A stretch of 34,513 nt of DNA, taken from Thermoplasmata archaeon. GTDB lineage: Archaea > Thermoplasmatota > Thermoplasmata > Thermoplasmatales > Thermoplasmataceae. Both the position numbers and the translations under genes were made by a program. Below the pieces are notes generated by a model. That model was not told the origin of the DNA. It made no database searches and saw only the letters and a list, made by a program, of their open reading frames with translations. This document shows positions 1 through 9,224 of the stretch, one piece after another; within the stretch, counting starts at the first letter, position 1; every line of letters starts with the position of its first letter. The stretch is from positions 1 through 34,513 of the forward strand of contig JAJZAR010000002.1 of the NCBI GenBank assembly GCA_021799315.1, written 5' to 3'.

Positions 1-77
1 AATAAATTGACGCTTTAATTAAAAAAAAATTTAAAGAACGTATGGAAACGAAAAAATAACAGAAAAGGTCTTTAGGG

Positions 78-794
78 CTATTTCTCAGATTTATTCTTGT
101 CATTAGTCAATACATACCTGTGAAAAAATTTCAAGTAAACATCAAGGGAATTCAAAATTTTTGATTCGGCTTTACTCAGATGTTCCTGCATTGTTGCCGT
201 GGTGATTTCATTTAATTTTGCCAGCTGTTCTATCTTCACTCTCTTTGGTATGTCAAAGTACCCTGAAGATAGGGCATCTGAAAAATAGCGTAACTGTTTC
301 TCTGTCAAATTGGAGAATATTTCCGACATCTGAACATTCCACAAACTTCTCAAATCATTTTCCAGAACAGTCTTTTTACTCATAACCTCGATTTCCGCTA
401 CCCTGGAAAATATGTTAAATATCTGATTTGCTTTTTCGCTATCCATGCAAACAACATCTAAAAGTTCGTATGCGTTTTCATAGATTACGGGCGGTCTGAT
501 CATGCATCCCACAGATTCTGCCATTCTGATAGTAGAATTTTTTAAGCTGCATTTGCAGGAAAGCATAACTGTCACATAATTATGGCCCCAGAGAAGGGAC
601 ATAACTTTGCTTCCCAATCCTTCTGCAAACGAATAAATGTTATCTTTCCACTGAGTTTCATCTAAATGTTCTCCATGGATTTCAAGATAATCTGTGTAAG
701 AATTGCACCATCTGAATATTTTTACATCTGGAAATTTAATGGAAACTGGCTCAAATGGCAAATTATGCCGCAATTTTAGTCTCATCTCTTCCAT
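78..794 (-). CDS. HTH_10 (bacterioopsin-activator-like) transcriptional regulator
   Basis: 238 aa ORF. C-terminal region LTEKQLRYFSDALSSGYFDIPKRVKIEQLAKLNEITTATMQEHLSKAESKIL matches the HTH_10/Bat C-terminal HTH pattern. Confidence 0.8.
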   Translation of the reverse strand: MEEMRLKLRHNLPFEPVSIKFPDVKIFRWCNSYTDYLEIHGEHLDETQWKDNIYSFAEGLGSKVMSLLWGHNYVTVMLSCKCSLKNSTIRMAESVGCMIRPPVIYENAYELLDVVCMDSEKANQIFNIFSRVAEIEVMSKKTVLENDLRSLWNVQMSEIFSNLTEKQLRYFSDALSSGYFDIPKRVKIEQLAKLNEITTATMQEHLSKAESKILNSLDVYLKFFHRYVLTNDKNKSEK

Positions 795-815
795 GTATAA
801 CCATTACACAATGGC

Positions 816-827
816 TTAATATATATA
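816..827 (+). promoter_or_regulatory. TATA-box-like element in the divergent intergenic region (794/859)
   Basis: ttaatatatata, ending about 32 nt before the ATG at 859; typical archaeal TATA spacing. Confidence 0.5.
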
Positions 828-858
828 CCTAACCAAGACATACTATTATGGTGATAAA

Positions 859-1119
859 ATGACAAACGTGATAGTAGAACACAGATGGAAGCCAAAGGAA
901 AAGGATGAGGTTGTTAAGGTTGTTGGAGGCATAGTCGATATGGCTAAGACCGGAAAGTTGCCCGAAGGATTTAAACTGAATTCCATTCAGCTCGTTGGTT
1001 CTGAAGACATGGCCATTTGCAACTGGGAAGCCCCAAGCGCTGAAGCAATGAGAGGTCTTCTAGAGAAAGTAAACCCGCCAACAAAGCATAAAGTCTACGA
1101 ATCCACTAAGATTTTTTAA
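859..1119 (+). CDS. Conserved small hypothetical protein
   Basis: 86 aa ORF with a TATA box upstream and a hairpin/poly-T terminator downstream. Confidence 0.7.
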   Translation: MTNVIVEHRWKPKEKDEVVKVVGGIVDMAKTGKLPEGFKLNSIQLVGSEDMAICNWEAPSAEAMRGLLEKVNPPTKHKVYESTKIF

Positions 1120-1143
1120 TACTCAGACACTTGTTTTGTAGAG

Positions 1144-1174
1144 ATCGCCTTTAATCAGGCGATGAATTTTTTTT
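1144..1174 (+). terminator. Intrinsic-type terminator (7-bp hairpin plus T8)
   Basis: ATCGCCT-ttaatc-AGGCGAT followed by gaaTTTTTTTT, 25 nt after the stop of the 859..1119 gene. Confidence 0.7.
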
Positions 1175-1260
1175 AAAAAAAAGTCATATATTATAGTTAG
1201 ACACTTCTTTATTCACGCGTTGAGACTGATGGGTATTTTCTTACTTTTAATTTAAACAAT

Positions 1261-1331
1261 GCGGAAACCGGGATTTGAACCCGGGTTAAGGGCTTGGGAA
1301 GCCCCTGTGATAACCACTACACTATTCCCGC
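1261..1331 (-). tRNA. tRNA-Gly (CCC)
   Basis: Reverse complement GCGGGAATAGTGTAGTGGTTATCACAGGGGCTTCCCAAGCCCTTAACCCGGGTTCAAATCCCGGTTTCCGC folds as a cloverleaf; anticodon loop TTCCCAA. Confidence 0.95.
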
Positions 1332-1377
1332 TAGAATTCCGTATGCAATGTAATATTAAAAAAATTTGGATTGGTAC

Positions 1378-2628
1378 TCAGTACCATCCTCTGGCTTTCA
1401 TGGCATCTGCTACTCTCTGTATGGATATAACATATGCACCAGTTCTTGGGTCCGTTTTGAACTTTTCAGCCGTTGACAGAACGGCTTCGGCTGCAACCGT
1501 CATCTTCTTATCCAGCTTCTCATAGACCTCTTCTCTTGTCCAGTAGTATCCTCCAACGTTCTGTACCCACTCAAAGTAGGAAACAGTAACTCCTCCTGCA
1601 TTTGCAAGGAAGTCTGGCAATACCAGAACATTGTTTTTGTGCAATATCTCGTCTGCTTCAGGTGTGGTAGGCCCATTGGCAAGCTCAAGAACAATCTTTG
1701 CCTTTATTTTAGATGCGTTCTTTGAGGTAATCTGATTTTCTATTGCAGCTGGTATGAGCACATCAACGCCAAGTTCTAAGAGCTCCTCATTTGAAATGTT
1801 CTTTGTTCCAGGCAGTCCTTGAACTGAACCGGTTTTCTGTTTGTGTTTCAAAATCTCATCGAAATTGAGGCCTTTTTCTGAGTATATACCGCCTTTTGTG
1901 TCGGATATAGCAACAACCTTTGATCCAAAATGCTCCTTAACAAGTGTCATTGCAAACTGTCCTGCGTTTCCGAAACCTTGAACTGCAACAGTAGCCTTTG
2001 ATAGATCAATACCCTTTTTCTTTGCTCCAACTTTCAGCACATACATACCTCCCTTTGCCGTTGCATCTCCTCTTCCAGCAGATCCGCCCAATGTGAGAGG
2101 TTTGCCAGTTATGACGCCTGGTGCAGATACTCTTTTTATGGTCTCATATTCATCCATCATCCAGGCCATTATCTGAGGTGTTGTATACACATCAGGGGCA
2201 GGCACATCAATTTCTGGTCCTATGAAATCAGCAAAGGCTCTTACGTATGCTCTGCTCAATCTTTCCAACTCACCTACACTCAATTCCTTGGGGTTGCATA
2301 TAACTCCTCCTTTTGCACCACCAAGAGGTATGTCTACCACTGCAGTTTTCCATGTCATCCATGCGGACAGAGCCTTAACCGTGGAGAGAGTCTCATCTGG
2401 ATGGAATCTTATTCCACCTTTCGTTGGTCCTCTTGCATTGTTATAATGAACTCTAAATCCCTTGAAAACTTTTACTTTTCCATTATCCATTTTTACTGGT
2501 AAACTTACCTGTAGAATCTGCTGTGGTTCTCTAAGAATCTCTAACGCTTCATTGTCTAGCTTCATCACTTTCGCTGCTTTTTCTAATTGCTTCAAAGCAA
2601 TATCAAAAGAATCTAAATCTTCCGCCAT
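1378..2628 (-). CDS. gdhA: Glutamate dehydrogenase
   Basis: 416 aa; [30 protein letters not shown] and GFGNAG motifs typical of GDH. Confidence 0.95.
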   Translation of the reverse strand: MAEDLDSFDIALKQLEKAAKVMKLDNEALEILREPQQILQVSLPVKMDNGKVKVFKGFRVHYNNARGPTKGGIRFHPDETLSTVKALSAWMTWKTAVVDIPLGGAKGGVICNPKELSVGELERLSRAYVRAFADFIGPEIDVPAPDVYTTPQIMAWMMDEYETIKRVSAPGVITGKPLTLGGSAGRGDATAKGGMYVLKVGAKKKGIDLSKATVAVQGFGNAGQFAMTLVKEHFGSKVVAISDTKGGIYSEKGLNFDEILKHKQKTGSVQGLPGTKNISNEELLELGVDVLIPAAIENQITSKNASKIKAKIVLELANGPTTPEADEILHKNNVLVLPDFLANAGGVTVSYFEWVQNVGGYYWTREEVYEKLDKKMTVAAEAVLSTAEKFKTDPRTGAYVISIQRVADAMKARGWY

Positions 2629-2767
2629 ATTATCACCTTTCGGTACATTGGATATGCTATACAGGCTTTAAAAGTTTCAGTATTTTATAAAGGTCTTACA
2701 AAAAATGCATGTTACTATATATCACACTAAATAGTAAAATATACATGATAAAATTTAAAAAAAAGAA

Positions 2768-3139
2768 TTATAGACTCGCAGTAACTTCAAGCTCCACGAG
2801 TGCATTAACGTTAGGCATTGAGCATAAGACTGTTGTCCTTGCGGGCATAACCTTTTCAAAGGCATCTTTGAATAACTCATTCATCTGGGAAAAATCTTCT
2901 GTTCTCTTCAGGTAAACAACTACTCTCACAATATTCTCTTTATGTATTTTTACCTCTGAGAGAATACGTTCCACATTGGAGAGTGCCTTTTTAAATTGGG
3001 ATTTAAAATCTTCATGATTGTCATCAGATACTCCAAGTTGTCCAGATAGAAAGGCAAATCCTCCTGAAACAACGCAATGGGCGTATGGACCTGCCCTTCC
3101 CAATTCCTTAACAACAATACTTTCTTTCGACATAGCCAA
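2768..3139 (-). CDS. RidA/YjgF/UK114 family protein (reactive intermediate deaminase)
   Basis: 123 aa; GPYAHCVVSGGFAFLSGQLG and MPARTTVLCSMPNVNALVELEVTA typical of RidA. Confidence 0.9.
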   Translation of the reverse strand: MAMSKESIVVKELGRAGPYAHCVVSGGFAFLSGQLGVSDDNHEDFKSQFKKALSNVERILSEVKIHKENIVRVVVYLKRTEDFSQMNELFKDAFEKVMPARTTVLCSMPNVNALVELEVTASL

Positions 3140-3214
3140 TGATTCAATTTATGTTTATAACCATGTCTGTTAAATATAATCTGCTTCAAGGTGCCCTATT
3201 AAAGGAACTTGCCG

Positions 3215-3226
3215 TTTAATATATAT
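3215..3226 (+). promoter_or_regulatory. TATA-box-like element upstream of amt
   Basis: tttaatatatat, about 35 nt upstream of an in-frame ATT at 3260. Confidence 0.45.
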
Positions 3227-3259
3227 TTTTGCAATCCCAGTCAAATTAAGGCGATTTAA

Positions 3260-4531
3260 ATTACGGCTAATCTTCTCAATAATTTGTGGATCTTAATAGC
3301 AGCTGTTCTTGTATTCTCTATGACGATCTCCGTGGGCTTTCTGGAAGTTGGGGAACTGGGGAGAAAGTTTGACAGAAGTCTGTATAAAACCATTGTTATC
3401 ACCGTTCTCAGCCTTTTTGTAATGGGGTTTATCGGTTTCAACATTGCATTTGGCCCTGCATATGATGGTATCATAGGTAATCCTCTATATACTCATATAT
3501 TCTTGGGAATGTTTTCGACCTCGTTTTCTCGTGGGTTGACCAGTGTATATTCATTAACTGGGGCATCATTCTTCAACGCTGGTGGGTTGTATACCAGTAC
3601 ATTCTTCCTGTTTGAAACTGCCTGTGCTTCTGTGACACTTGCACTTGTTGGCGTTGTTGTCATGAAGAAAGTTAAGCTATCATCCTTTGCCATCTATTCT
3701 GTTTTTTATTTTGCTGTTATATGGACTTTGCCCGCAGCCTGGATATGGAATCCCACCGGTTGGCTCTATGTCATGGGCGTGAGAGATTTTGCAGGCGGTC
3801 TTGTGGTTCACGGTGCTGCTGGGTTTGCTGCACTGGCAATTCTTGTGAGAATTTGGCAGGAAGAAAGGAAACAGGGCTTAAAAGAATCTAAGCAGATTGG
3901 CTACAATCTCAGTTCAGGGTGGCTTACCCTCTCCATCATCCTTCTATGGATCGGCTGGTTTGGTTTCAATCCCGGTACTGAACTGACATTTAATTCAGAA
4001 ACTATCGTCGTGGTGATCACCACTTTTCTATCTGCCGCCAGTTCTATGATAACGACCATTTTGATCAAGTACTTACTTACAAGAAAGGACCCTGGTCTCT
4101 TATACGCAGTGAATGGGATTCTCATGGGTCTTATTGTAATAACGCCTCTGGCCGGATTTGTGAGTCCGGGAAGTGCTGTGGTGATTGGACTTCTCAGTGG
4201 ACCATTGTTTCTATTTGCAGAGTGGATATTTAACAAACCAAAATGGTATAGTGATCCGGTAGGTGTATTGGAATGCCATATGGCTGGAGGTGTAACAGGT
4301 CTTCTGCTCATTGCTTTCTTCACCCAAACTGCCTTTGCCGGTGCTTCAGGTGCCCCTAATTTGCCATCTGGGTTATTCTTTGGAGGAGGACTTGCTGCTA
4401 TGCATCAATTAGGTCTCGAAGCCTTTGCAGTGGTTGTTGTGGGAGCGTTCGTGTTTTCCATTTCATACCTTGTTATATACTTTATAAGTAAGATTTCAAA
4501 GGGCATTCTTATAAAAGAAGAATACGACTAA
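3260..4531 (+). CDS. amt: Ammonium transporter (Amt family); start uncertain (ATT 3260 or TTG 3284)
   Basis: 415 aa from the TTG start; polytopic, with HGAAGFAALAILVRIW and CHMAGGVTGLLLIAFF typical of Amt. The frame is open back to 3260. Confidence 0.92.
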   Translation: MTANLLNNLWILIAAVLVFSMTISVGFLEVGELGRKFDRSLYKTIVITVLSLFVMGFIGFNIAFGPAYDGIIGNPLYTHIFLGMFSTSFSRGLTSVYSLTGASFFNAGGLYTSTFFLFETACASVTLALVGVVVMKKVKLSSFAIYSVFYFAVIWTLPAAWIWNPTGWLYVMGVRDFAGGLVVHGAAGFAALAILVRIWQEERKQGLKESKQIGYNLSSGWLTLSIILLWIGWFGFNPGTELTFNSETIVVVITTFLSAASSMITTILIKYLLTRKDPGLLYAVNGILMGLIVITPLAGFVSPGSAVVIGLLSGPLFLFAEWIFNKPKWYSDPVGVLECHMAGGVTGLLLIAFFTQTAFAGASGAPNLPSGLFFGGGLAAMHQLGLEAFAVVVVGAFVFSISYLVIYFISKISKGILIKEEYD

Positions 4532-4781
4532 AGTTCAAGGTAACAGATCTGAGTCCTCCCTAACTATCATCTGTGGATTGGCGACATTTTCGTTCCTAGT
4601 ATGAACGGGTATGGATAATACTACGTTTTCTTTGAGTGGTCACCTTTTATATAAACTGTCATCGGCCCCTCTCTAAAAAATGTAAAATATATCTTTGTCG
4701 ATGTTTGGATGACTCAAGTAGGGTAATTCTAGGTTTGAAGCAGAAAGGAAATCTGACAAGGAAACTGAGAAAAATTTTTAT

Positions 4782-4883
4782 CCCGACTTCCGGATTCGAA
4801 CCAGAGACCTGCGGATTACGGCGGTTGGAACTTGCCGTTTTCCCCTCTACAGTCCGCCGCTCTACCAGCTGAGCTAAGTCGGG
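4782..4883 (-). tRNA. tRNA-Tyr (GTA) with a 30-nt intron (about 4817-4846) at position 37/38
   Basis: Acceptor CCCGACT/AGTCGGG, D arm GCTCAGCTGGTAGAGC, anticodon stem GCGGA/TCCGC interrupted by an intron after CTGTAG, T arm TCTGGTTCGAATCCGGA. Exons sum to 72 nt. Confidence 0.93.
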
Positions 4884-5020
4884 TGTACAACCATAGTCAT
4901 GCTTTGATAAAAATATTTTCCATTTATGCACGTATTTACTGTTAAAAATGTCAAGTGGAATCCTTATTGATGAGACTTAAACGGGGTGAAATATTTAATT
5001 GATGTTAAAATTGCCTTTGT

Positions 5021-6838
5021 ATGACAATGGAACCAATGAATTTCAATGACATCGAGGAAAAGGGGTACACAAAGATAAAAAATCACGGGATGATTGCAAA
5101 CAACAGAACAGCAGCCCTGGTATCCATGAATGGAAACGTGGACTGGTTGTGCTTACCAAACTTTTCATCGGATCCAGCATTTGACTCCATATTAGACAAA
5201 AACAAAGGGGGTTTCTTTTCAACGAGACCTCATGATCTTAACGGAGTTACTGTGAAACAGGAATATGAAAAAAGAACGATGGTACTAAAAACCAGTTTCT
5301 ACAAAAATGAAAAAGAGGTTTTAAGATTAACAGATTTCCTGCCTGCAACTGAGTACCCAAGCATAAATTTTCCCGAAATGCACAGGTTGGTAGAATCTTT
5401 CGAAACAAAGATAGAAGTGGATATCCTTCTAAAAGCAACACTGGATTACAGAATATCCCCCGTGAATATTACAATAATGGAAGGCGGTGCAGTTTACAGG
5501 AAAAATTCAAGGAAGATTGGAATTTTCACAAATGCAAAGCTTACAAGTGAAAATGAATTAATAAAAGGCAAGCTTTACATGAGTGAACATCAGAAAGAGT
5601 GGGTTGTTATTGCCTATAATATGTCAGATGAAACGCTTTCCAATTTTAAATCTGATTATCGGTTAAAGGATACCATAGATTACTGGCGTAATTTTACAAA
5701 CAAAAGCAATTATAACGGCATAATGAAGGATGTGGCCCTCAGGTCAGGAATTACGTTGAGAGGTCTATTCTACGATCCATCTGGGATGATGGTCGCATCT
5801 CCAACATCAAGTTTACCGGAATGTCTTGGAGGAGAGAGAAATTGGGACTATAGATATTCATGGGTTAGAGACACCTCCTATGTAATAGAAGCTCTTTCAA
5901 TGTTAGGGCTTCAGGAAGCTGCCACGAATTATCTGTATGATATGATGAAAATTATAGAGACCAGCGATGAAATCAATGTGCTTTATAAGCTTGAAGCATC
6001 AGATAAACTGGAGGAATATGAGCTGGACTACGAAGGATATATGGGTTCAAGCCCCGTTAGGATGGGTAACCTTGCTTCCAAGCAATTTCAACTTGACGTA
6101 TACGGGTCAATAATCAATGCAGTGTTCCATTTGGGAGACATTGGAGGGACTGTTACAGCGTATATGTGGGATTTTGTGGTAAAGGTTGTTGATAAGATTG
6201 AGCATATATGGCAGAGTCCAGACTCCAGCATATGGGAGTTTAGAACCCCGAGGAAGCATTATGTTTACTCTAAGGTCATGTGCTGGTTAGGGATAGATCG
6301 GGCAATTCAACTTGGTAAAAGGAAGGAATTTTTATCAAATTTCGATCACTGGGAGCACTTGAAAGACATTATTAAAAAAGACATATTGGAGAATGGTGTG
6401 GATCCCGAGACGGGTTCACTCGTTCAATATTACGGTGCAAAGGATGTGGACGCATCTTTGTTGAGAGTATCTCTTACAGGCTTTCTGGATTCCAACGATC
6501 CTATTATTCACAACACTGTTAATCGAATAAAAAAGGAACTCATGGGCAGAGATTATCTGATCAAAAGATACAACAATGATGATGGTCTGTCATGCCCTGA
6601 CAACGCATTTCTCCTCATGTCTTTCTGGTATGTTGAGGTGCTTATAGATCAGAACAAGGTGGATGAAGCCAAAGATGTATTGACCTCATTGTTATCAAAG
6701 GGTAATCATTTGAAATTATTCTCTGAGGAAATTGATATGAAAACACTTGAACCCATAGGAAACTTTCCTCAGGCAATTACCCATCTCGGGGTTATAAGGG
6801 CCATATGCAAGCTTAATAAAAAGTTAAAAAATAATTGA
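5021..6838 (+). CDS. Glycoside hydrolase family 15 protein (glucoamylase/trehalase-like)
   Basis: 605 aa; GMIANNRTAALVSMNGNVDWLCLPNFSSDPAFDSILD and LPECLGGERNWDYRYSWVRDTSY typical of GH15. Confidence 0.92.
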   Translation: MTMEPMNFNDIEEKGYTKIKNHGMIANNRTAALVSMNGNVDWLCLPNFSSDPAFDSILDKNKGGFFSTRPHDLNGVTVKQEYEKRTMVLKTSFYKNEKEVLRLTDFLPATEYPSINFPEMHRLVESFETKIEVDILLKATLDYRISPVNITIMEGGAVYRKNSRKIGIFTNAKLTSENELIKGKLYMSEHQKEWVVIAYNMSDETLSNFKSDYRLKDTIDYWRNFTNKSNYNGIMKDVALRSGITLRGLFYDPSGMMVASPTSSLPECLGGERNWDYRYSWVRDTSYVIEALSMLGLQEAATNYLYDMMKIIETSDEINVLYKLEASDKLEEYELDYEGYMGSSPVRMGNLASKQFQLDVYGSIINAVFHLGDIGGTVTAYMWDFVVKVVDKIEHIWQSPDSSIWEFRTPRKHYVYSKVMCWLGIDRAIQLGKRKEFLSNFDHWEHLKDIIKKDILENGVDPETGSLVQYYGAKDVDASLLRVSLTGFLDSNDPIIHNTVNRIKKELMGRDYLIKRYNNDDGLSCPDNAFLLMSFWYVEVLIDQNKVDEAKDVLTSLLSKGNHLKLFSEEIDMKTLEPIGNFPQAITHLGVIRAICKLNKKLKNN

Positions 6839-6839
6839 A

Positions 6840-7226
6840 TCAGTGGTGTTCTTTAAGAATATAATCGCTTTTGAACTGTTCTATTTCTTTTATATTCCCC
6901 TTGATTTCTTCTATGTGACTTGCAAGGTCCTGCATGATTTCGTCAAGTATTTCATCAAAGGATTTTGAAAGTCTGTATCCATGAACAGGTCTTCCCTTTC
7001 CCTCTTTCTTCATGTTTCTTTTATTTATCCATCCTCTCCTTCTCAACCACTGCATGGCTATGGAGACCTCAGGTTGCCTCAGACCAGCTTCTCTTTCGAT
7101 TTCTATACTGGTTACTTCTTCCTTACCTCTTGTATAAACAAGAGTGTATGCAACACTTCTAGGTATTCTGGATTCTATCAAAATCTTTCCCAATTTGTTG
7201 GCTTCTTCATTAAGAGTCATACGCAA
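6840..7226 (-). CDS. Predicted winged-HTH transcriptional regulator (archaeal type)
   Basis: 128 aa; EVTSIEIEREAGLRQPEVSIAMQWLRRRGWINKRNMKKEGKGRPVHGYRL is a wHTH with recognition helix and wing. Confidence 0.8.
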   Translation of the reverse strand: MRMTLNEEANKLGKILIESRIPRSVAYTLVYTRGKEEVTSIEIEREAGLRQPEVSIAMQWLRRRGWINKRNMKKEGKGRPVHGYRLSKSFDEILDEIMQDLASHIEEIKGNIKEIEQFKSDYILKEHH

Positions 7227-7231
7227 TCACG

Positions 7232-7243
7232 TTTAATATTAAA
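7232..7243. promoter_or_regulatory. 12-bp perfect palindrome TTTAATATTAAA at the start of the HTH gene
   Basis: Lies between a TATA-like tract (about 7246-7258, minus strand) and the start codon of the 6840..7226 regulator. Confidence 0.3.
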
Positions 7244-7294
7244 TTTAAATATATACTCTTTTCTAATATTTTTAAAAAATATATACATCTTTTC

Positions 7295-7552
7295 TCAATC
7301 TTTTGAAAGTGCCTCTAGTTTACTTATGATAGTGTAAAGAGACTCCCTGCCATGAGAAGGTACATTTGGGTCATTGGAAATATCATCCAGCATTGAGATT
7401 GCAGTTGCGCATCTTATATCAAGGCTTGTTTTCTGGCTTTCAAGTTTTGTTCTCGCATCCTGTGCATTTTTCCTAACATTTTTTGGTACAGACGAATCCT
7501 GTGACAGCTCTTCAAGTAGATACACTACTTCATTATATAGCGTTGAATTCAT
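7295..7552 (-). CDS. UPF0147 family protein
   Basis: About 85 aa; LLEELSQDSSVPKNVRKNAQDARTKL...RCATAISMLDDISNDPNVPSHGRESLYTIISKLE matches UPF0147. Start placed at the internal Met. Confidence 0.85.
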   Translation of the reverse strand: MNSTLYNEVVYLLEELSQDSSVPKNVRKNAQDARTKLESQKTSLDIRCATAISMLDDISNDPNVPSHGRESLYTIISKLEALSKD

Positions 7553-7556
7553 AACA

Positions 7557-7886
7557 TCACTCCACAAATACTCTTTTATTTTCTTTTTTGATACTCACGA
7601 CCATCATTGTCTTGGATTCCTTGACACCAGATATTTTACTAAGTTTATTCAGCATATAGCGTTGAAATTCATTGTAGTCAGGGAATCTAACCTTTACAAG
7701 TATGTCAAAGTTTCCTGTGATAACGAACACGTCCTCAACATGGGGTTCTGAGACAATATCTGCGGCGATATTTTCAACTCTGCTAATGTCAACAGTCAGA
7801 CCTACTATTGCCGTGACTATCTTTCTGTCGAAAACGCGGTCAAATTCATGTTCAAGTATGTCGTTTTGCATTAAGGTCCCTCTCAA
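7557..7886 (-). CDS. Lrp/AsnC-type ligand-binding (RAM) domain protein without an HTH
   Basis: 109 aa; AIVGLTVDISRVENIAADIVSEPHVEDVFVITGNFDILVKVRFPDYNEFQRYMLNKLSKISGVKESKTMMVV. Confidence 0.85.
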   Translation of the reverse strand: MRGTLMQNDILEHEFDRVFDRKIVTAIVGLTVDISRVENIAADIVSEPHVEDVFVITGNFDILVKVRFPDYNEFQRYMLNKLSKISGVKESKTMMVVSIKKENKRVFVE

Positions 7887-7937
7887 AAAGTAATAGGGTA
7901 TATCAATCTTGATTTTAACGTTTTACACTGAACGCTA

Positions 7938-8618
7938 TTATTTTTTGCTTACGCCGAATAATTCTTCCTCAGTGCCGTTTTCGCTGCCAAATATAACTTT
8001 CTGTATCATACCGCAGAAGATACCCACCTCAACTACCCCCGGTATCGTCTTTATCTGAGCCTCCAGGAGTTTGGGGTTATCAATAAGTCCAAAGTCTGCG
8101 TCGCATATCAGGTTCCCATTGTCGCTGATCCTTCGTTCACCCATTCTTTCTAACACTCTGGAACCAAGAGCTTCTATGTTCGCAATTGTCCGTTCATACA
8201 GAAATGGTACAACTTCCACTGGCACCTTGAACTTCCCTAATTTGGTGACCTTTTTTGATATATCCGCAATTATGCACACAAAATTGCTATTTCTCGCGAC
8301 GATCTTTTCCCTCGTGAGTGCACCTCCTCCCCCTTTTATGAGATTACCATAGGGATCAATTTCATCAGTTCCATCTATATCCAGTAATATGGGCCCTGTG
8401 ACTTTGTTAGACACTGAAAATCCTCTATCTAAAAGCTTTTTTTCAGTGTCTCGAGAAGTAGGAACAAAGACATTGTCCTTAAACTTTTCAGGAGTATTTG
8501 ACATCAATTCAATCAATCGCGTAACCGTTGACCCCGTGCCAATGCCAACAAATCCACTCGATGGGATAAGAGGCAGAGAAGCCTTTGCTGAATTTAGTTT
8601 TAAGTCGACATTATTCAT
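7938..8618 (-). CDS. rpiA: Ribose-5-phosphate isomerase A
   Basis: 226 aa; GFVGIGTGSTV, LDIDGTDEIDPYGNLIKGGGGALTREKIVA and KLGKFKVPVEVVPF. Confidence 0.96.
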   Translation of the reverse strand: MNNVDLKLNSAKASLPLIPSSGFVGIGTGSTVTRLIELMSNTPEKFKDNVFVPTSRDTEKKLLDRGFSVSNKVTGPILLDIDGTDEIDPYGNLIKGGGGALTREKIVARNSNFVCIIADISKKVTKLGKFKVPVEVVPFLYERTIANIEALGSRVLERMGERRISDNGNLICDADFGLIDNPKLLEAQIKTIPGVVEVGIFCGMIQKVIFGSENGTEEELFGVSKK

Positions 8619-8665
8619 GTTTATGACTGTTATCTCTTTAAATTTAATTAAGTCATACGTTTCCC

Positions 8666-9175
8666 ATGGAACTTACACCTAAATCATGGAAGAGCAGTTA
8701 TACCGAGATGGAAAGATTAGTTCTCCCAGCAGATACCAACGTATTTAGCTCCCTATACGGCGGTAGGCTCATGGAATGGGTTGACAATGTAGGCTCAATC
8801 GTTGCTTTTAAGCATTGCAGGACAAAAACCGTAACGGGAAGTATTGATAGCCTCTTCTTTCTGGCACCCATACATCTTGGATATATTGTAAAAATGCAGG
8901 GTAGATTGAATTATACGACAGACAGATCAATGGAAATAGAAGTTGATGTATCCGCTCAGGACGCATTTACGGGAAGGGAGCGTTTCACAACAAAAGCTTA
9001 TCTGACCTATGTGGCAATAGATGATGATGGCAAATCTATTTCTGTTCCTCAACTGCTAATGGAGGACGATGATGCCAAAGCAAGATTTAAGGCAGGGCAG
9101 GAAAGGAGCATAAGAAGAATGGACCTTCTCTCTTCAGTCCGCAAGGAAGCCCAAAATTTCGATAAAGCACATTAA
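8666..9175 (+). CDS. Acyl-CoA thioesterase (hotdog fold)
   Basis: 169 aa; LPADTNVFSSLYGGRLMEWVDNVGSIVAFKH typical of the acyl-CoA hydrolase family. Confidence 0.92.
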   Translation: MELTPKSWKSSYTEMERLVLPADTNVFSSLYGGRLMEWVDNVGSIVAFKHCRTKTVTGSIDSLFFLAPIHLGYIVKMQGRLNYTTDRSMEIEVDVSAQDAFTGRERFTTKAYLTYVAIDDDGKSISVPQLLMEDDDAKARFKAGQERSIRRMDLLSSVRKEAQNFDKAH

Positions 9176-9189
9176 TTGCACATAAGAAC

Positions 9190-9198
9190 AATATATAT
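9190..9198 (+). promoter_or_regulatory. TATA-box-like element upstream of the VirB2/VirB6/VirB4-like operon
   Basis: aatatatat, ending 26 nt before the ATG at 9225. Confidence 0.5.
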
Positions 9199-9224
9199 TC
9201 CCATGAAAACTTCAAGGCTCTATT

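Noticed and set aside
1259-1525. 88-aa plus-strand ORF
   Set aside because: Runs through tRNA-Gly and antisense to gdhA; no coding signature.
4636-4931. ORFs on both strands (4636..4872 + and 4659..4931 -)
   Set aside because: Both are translations across the intron-containing tRNA-Tyr gene (the SGFEPETCG and SNRRNPQVSGSNPEVG strings are typical tRNA artefacts).
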